From Owenia fusiformis (lineage: Eukaryota; Annelida; Polychaeta; Sabellida; Oweniidae), in assembly GCA_903813345.2 (NCBI GenBank), contig CAIIXF020000006.1, forward strand, positions 10,918,348 through 10,982,347: a DNA stretch of 64,000 nucleotides, written 5' to 3'. Below the pieces are notes generated by a model. The model saw only the letters and a list, made by a program, of their open reading frames with translations. It did no database searches and was not told the origin of the DNA. The position numbers and the translations under genes were made by a program. This document shows, one piece after another, positions 60,076 to 64,000 of the stretch (position 1 is its first letter; the number at the start of each line of letters is the position of its first letter).

Positions 60076-60105
60076 GTTCGGGTTAGACAGGTTTTACTGT
60101 AATTA
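60076..60105. repeat. pogo-like terminal repeat fragment
   Basis: GTTCGGGTTAGACAGGTTTTACTGTA is close to the inverted end of the element at 62664-63177. It is a solo end. Confidence 0.5.
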
Positions 60106-62249
60106 TTTCCAATTGGGGTACATGATGACATTAAGTTAGATTGCTGTTATAAGATTCTATATGATACTTGATATAGCTGTATAGTGCTATTGTTTATATT
60201 ATGACTGCATGAAATGCTGAAATAGCTAAAGGATGTGTCTGGATATATGCCCTTTTGGTCCCTCAGTCAAATGTATGTGAAATATGGTTTTTATAACTGT
60301 CCTAGTTATATTTGATAAGTATATTTACTTTTTCATGAGTTTTGATGCATAATTAACCCCCTGCTGAGAGTCAGAATAAGTATCTTAACAAATAAAAAAA
60401 GGGTCATTATCATAAAAAAAACACCAATGGCAACATGTATGACATACAAAGAAGAAATAACTTAAGATCCATGAAGAATTAAAAATAAAATCATATTTTT
60501 GAAATATATTTAAGGATTAAATTTTTTTTCAAATTTTTGAATTTCCCGCCAGTTTAATTTGAAGGGGGAAAAACAAGATGGCTGCCATTTGATGTAAGAA
60601 ATATCAGAAAAAAAGTTGCTTCACTTTTAGTTTTCACATTGAGCACAGTTTTCCGGTTTAGGTTTTTTGACTGATTCTGACTCTTCATCACAAAGGTCAT
60701 GTATAGAGATTATAAAATTGAAACCGAAATGTTGTGCTCAGCATGAATTTGACTGAAAGATGTGTAACTTCACCAACACAATTGAAGTGTCAAAACTGGA
60801 TGCTCAGTACCTTTGAGTGACTATAATCCCTTGATTACCCAGATAAACACCAATTAACTTATCCAGAAATACCATTCAATGTCTATACAAAGAAAGTAAG
60901 CAATGTTTTGGAGGATATGTTTCACACATTTTGTATAAATAATTCATTTAATATTTGCCATTGATTTTTTTTCAATTCTGACAAAGTGATATGCACTGTC
61001 TTTGATCCCAATATTTTTCATCAACTGTGATACAATTGATAATTTTGTAATCTCATAAGAAGGATAAGATATTGAAGTTTAATAATATGTGTGATTGAGT
61101 TGGTTTTTCAGACATTACAATTTTCAATATTTTCTAAGTCGATACCCAGACTCATTCCCAGACTCATCCTTTGTCAAACAACTTATTCGATGCCAAACTT
61201 TACAATTGCAATTTCCTGTGTCAATAGGTTTAATATATCAAGAAAACTTGGTATAATTTAATCAAGGTCCAGACATACAATTTCATCATTAACAAAGAGT
61301 ATGAAATCACATACATTGTAACACAGAGTTTTGTTTGAAAGAATGCAATGGGAAACGTAGTTGGGGTAAGGCCCAATGGGGGGTGGGGGGGGTGTTAAGG
61401 TCCCATTGTGGAAAATAGATTGCTTTGCTAGCGCAGTACGGGATGGCTTTTATGAGTTATATGTTCTCTCGCTGACAGATATGATATGATAATACGTCCC
61501 GGGTAATACATATGCTGTTTGAATATACTGGTATACAAGCATACATGCTGTACACAGTTACAAGAGCGACATATTCTTATAACAAAGAGAATTTGATCTT
61601 TGATAGATAACCCGATAAATCTGAAGCTATCAAAATATTAAGAGGTCAATGTACATTTTATTGAATAGCCTAGCTTTGATTCTCTGAATGAAAGTGATTG
61701 TATAGTAAAAAAAAATTTTTTCATTTATTCCGAGTTCGATCCACGCTTGTGAGTATTTAATAGTAGAACATATAATATACAACAATTATACAATATTTAT
61801 GTTACGTTACTAACAAAAATCTTCATTAATTTGCTTAATTAACATGATGAACATGCTGTTATAAATTTAGGGAAAACGCAAGTAGCAGAGTTTAATTCAA
61901 CTTTTAAATGGCTGATCAATATGTTGGGGGGGGGGGGGGTCGACATTTCCTAAATTATCCAGAGCCATTCGAAAGTTGGATAAAACACCGCTACAATTGG
62001 GCATTTTAAACCATGGTCTAAAAAAGATATACTAATGCAGGGATTTAAGGCGTCTCATTAACATTTCCGTTGGATAAATCTCAGCTTCGTGCAGAGACAA
62101 CTGTTTAAGTATTTCAGTACATCTTTGAATTAGGCTAATGTACTAAATAAGTAAGATACATTCTTATTGGTGTAAAACTGTGTATGTGGTAAACCAGTCA
62201 CACTGTCAGGATAACACAAATCGATTCTCATTACCACACGTTCAAGAAA

Positions 62250-62410
62250 ATGGGACCTGTTACTAAAAAGCTGACTTGTTTAAAAGACTACGAGGAAGCC
62301 GCGAGAGAAATTCTAAGTCGACGCCCCCATGGTCCTCTCATTTGGCAATACTACAGTCAGGGAGCTGGCGACCAAAGAAGCTTGAAGGAAAACGAGGATG
62401 CTTTTAAAAG
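62250..62410 (+). CDS. 2-hydroxy-acid oxidase (HAO/glycolate oxidase-like), first coding exon (partial)
   Basis: ATG at 62250 opens 53 codons plus two bases (ending AFKR) before a GTATGT donor at 62411. The peptide has the N-terminal signature of FMN-dependent alpha-hydroxy-acid oxidases: a CLKDYEEAAREIL helix, then WQYYSQGAGDQRSLKEN and AFKR, matching the YY.SGA.DE.TL..N..AF.R block of HAO1 and plant glycolate oxidase. One of its tyrosines contacts substrate and FMN in the family. The enzyme oxidises glycolate or other 2-hydroxy acids to 2-oxo acids with H2O2 release in peroxisomes. HAO1 and HAO2 cannot be told apart from this exon. The remaining TIM-barrel exons lie right of the window, since nothing similar follows before 64000. 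Confidence 0.88.
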
Positions 62411-62663
62411 GTATGTGATTTCCACAAGATGGAGGTCGTAAAAACTGTATCTTATTCATATATCTAAAGGGGTAACGCGGTGATTCGAAAATGATGCATA
62501 GTATTCGATTTCTATTATATACCATTTTGTTTGGAAAAGGCACGTACGATATATTGTATGGGCTTAACCTGCTATAGGCCTAACTTAAAGGTAGGTGAGG
62601 CAACCGCCTCTCCAAAAGAGACATGTGGGTTATCGCAAACGGCAGTCAGACAATCTTTGATTA

Positions 62664-63177
62664 CAGTAAAACCTGTCTAAACCGAACGCCATTGGGACCG
62701 GCTAAAAGCGTTCAAATTAGGAGGTGTTCACATTTTGAGGTTTTTGCACTCGCGAGATTGTGAAAAATGTGAAAACATTTTCAATAAATATTAATTTATT
62801 GTTCCTTTGACACAAAGCTTTATGGCGTTAAAGTAATTTGAAAAATTGATTCAAATGAATTTAGTAACGTTGGAAAAAGCCCCATTATGATTAAGACAAT
62901 TTAAGGTTTTTCCAAAAGTTTTGCTATCAAAACAAATCAGTGTTTAACTTTCAAATATTTGAGCAGTTTTGTATGAAATATGTCATATTTTATGAAAAGT
63001 GTTCAGATTAAACAGGGTTATTTCATAAATATGACTGTTCACTGTTCAGATTGGGAGGTGTTCATATTTCAAGTTTTTTAACATTGGAGTCAATGGGAGT
63101 AAAAAATGGAACCGAAAACGTGTTCAGATTGGGAGGTGTTCGGATTAGTCAGGTGTTCAGATATACAGGTGTTACTG
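62664..63177. mobile_element. pogo/Tigger-like MITE in HAO intron 1
   Basis: The ends CAGTAAAACCTGTCTAAACC and (inverted) CAGTAACACCTGTATATCTG are flanked by TA (62662-62663 and 63178-63179). Internal GTTCAGATTGGGAGGTGTTC motifs recur near the right end. CAGTAAAACCT-type ends with TA duplications are typical of pogo-group elements. Non-coding, 514 bp. Confidence 0.65.
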
Positions 63178-64000
63178 TATGATTATTTTCTGATATTGAA
63201 GACAGGTGTATCTATTAGATCCATCCATTATCTCCCAGAAAAGTATATATAAGGAAAATTTGGTTAATCAGACTAAATGGTATGAAGGGCAAAGAACGCA
63301 TCAACACTCCCTTTCAAAAGGTTTACCTAATATATTTCCACTGAAAATGCATCGTATATACTTGTGCTTTTCTTTGAGATACTGAATGGATCTAAAAGAT
63401 GTTCCTGTTTACATGGTCAGATAATACTCATAATTAATTAAGGAATAAAGACCAAGATTTTATGATTTAGGACGTAATATATGACCGAAAATTTTATTAT
63501 TTTGTTAAAAGACCGAAATCGCGTACAGCGATTAAGGTCTTTGACAAAGGCCAGGATATAATTTGAGGTCATATATTTGACATAAATCATAAAATTGAGG
63601 TGTTTTGTTGCGATTCTAATATGATAATAAACAGACAAGAAACACAACTATTTGCATTTATGGATTTTAGCGGTCATACATACTCCAATATAGACCAGTT
63701 AATCAATTGTTCTAGCTAACAGATATCACCTATCATATTAGAATTCATGATACATGTATATAACCGTCTGGAATGTCTGCGATAACCCACGTGGCCTTTT
63801 TACAGAAAAACAAATTGATAGGAACACGTAGTGTATCGCGAACAATTTTGGACATTTTTATTTTTGACTGGGAGTATTGTTAGACCACACATTCCTCGTT
63901 TTACATCAGAACACTGTGTTATCTTCAACTTAAGCAAAAATTATCATTCAGACTACGTATACCGATAGATAATTGATTAGTAGCCCATTTACTCAGTATT
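63178..64000. other. HAO intron 1, remainder
   Basis: AT-rich intronic sequence with no exon or repeat recognised up to the window edge. Confidence 0.4.

Larger units (their letters stand above)
58470..62249. other. Intergenic region between PCNP and HAO
   Basis: Contains the PCNP 3' flank, a GTGGATCC-rich patch (58720-58970), a hairpin (59702-59775), a pogo-like end fragment (60076-60105), the dispersed repeat copy at about 59935-59990 and G runs near 61380 and 61926-61939. No gene is recognised. The HAO promoter should lie in the last few hundred bases, but no motif stands out. Confidence 0.45.

Noticed and set aside
62313-62543. 76-codon minus-strand frame
   Set aside because: Antisense shadow of the HAO first exon.

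Overview
This is a window of an AT-rich, intron-rich animal nuclear genome. The genes are of metazoan type (EHMT/G9a-GLP, NRARP, PCNP, a TMEM8/PGAP6-type membrane protein, a 2-hydroxy-acid oxidase). They have canonical GT-AG introns and are embedded in many short inverted-repeat DNA transposons. The repeat landscape (MITEs, GTCC-type simple repeats, foldback-like elements) fits a marine invertebrate, deuterostome or lophotrochozoan. I cannot name the species.

Layout from left to right. Positions 1-5080 (+) hold the last four coding exons of a TMEM8/PGAP6-like gene. The sequence before its first visible exon contains a tRNA-Thr(CGT) gene split in the anticodon loop by a 1,075-bp foldback-like element with a 9-bp target duplication. 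Positions 5.1-21.5 kb are non-coding and contain a long-terminal-inverted-repeat mariner relic, palindromic MITEs and an interspersed family (family A) with a nested hAT-like MITE. NRARP, a single-exon Notch feedback gene, lies at 21578-21934 (-), with CSL (RBPJ) motifs in its upstream flank. Positions 22-31.9 kb are non-coding, with a 1.33-kb inverted-repeat element, a second family A copy, a perfect 251-bp tandem duplication and a 421-bp palindromic element.

Positions 31896-46924 (-) carry a complete EHMT (H3K9 methyltransferase) gene. I traced 22 coding exons that join in frame to 1,265 residues: an N-terminal region with repeated ARKS histone-H3-like motifs, a Cys-rich region, ankyrin repeats with the methyl-lysine cage, and pre-SET, SET and post-SET. 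Its introns hold a 66-bp minisatellite, a family A element, a palindromic MITE and a 44-bp repeat that has multiplied one exon's splice donor.

Positions 46.9-51.9 kb separate EHMT from the divergently oriented PCNP gene. They hold an interspersed element (family B) split by a 2.2-kb foldback-like insertion. PCNP (51912-58469, +) has five coding exons encoding 165 residues. Its introns 2 and 3 each carry a full family B element in the same orientation. The first exon of a 2-hydroxy-acid oxidase (HAO/glycolate oxidase) gene starts at 62250 (+), and the gene continues beyond the window.

EHMT (histone methylation), NRARP (Notch-complex turnover) and PCNP are nuclear regulators. TMEM8 is a membrane protein and HAO is peroxisomal. 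Nothing suggests an operon-like functional cluster. The most interesting signals are the tRNA-disrupting foldback element, the histone-mimic array in EHMT and the duplicated splice-donor ladder in EHMT.
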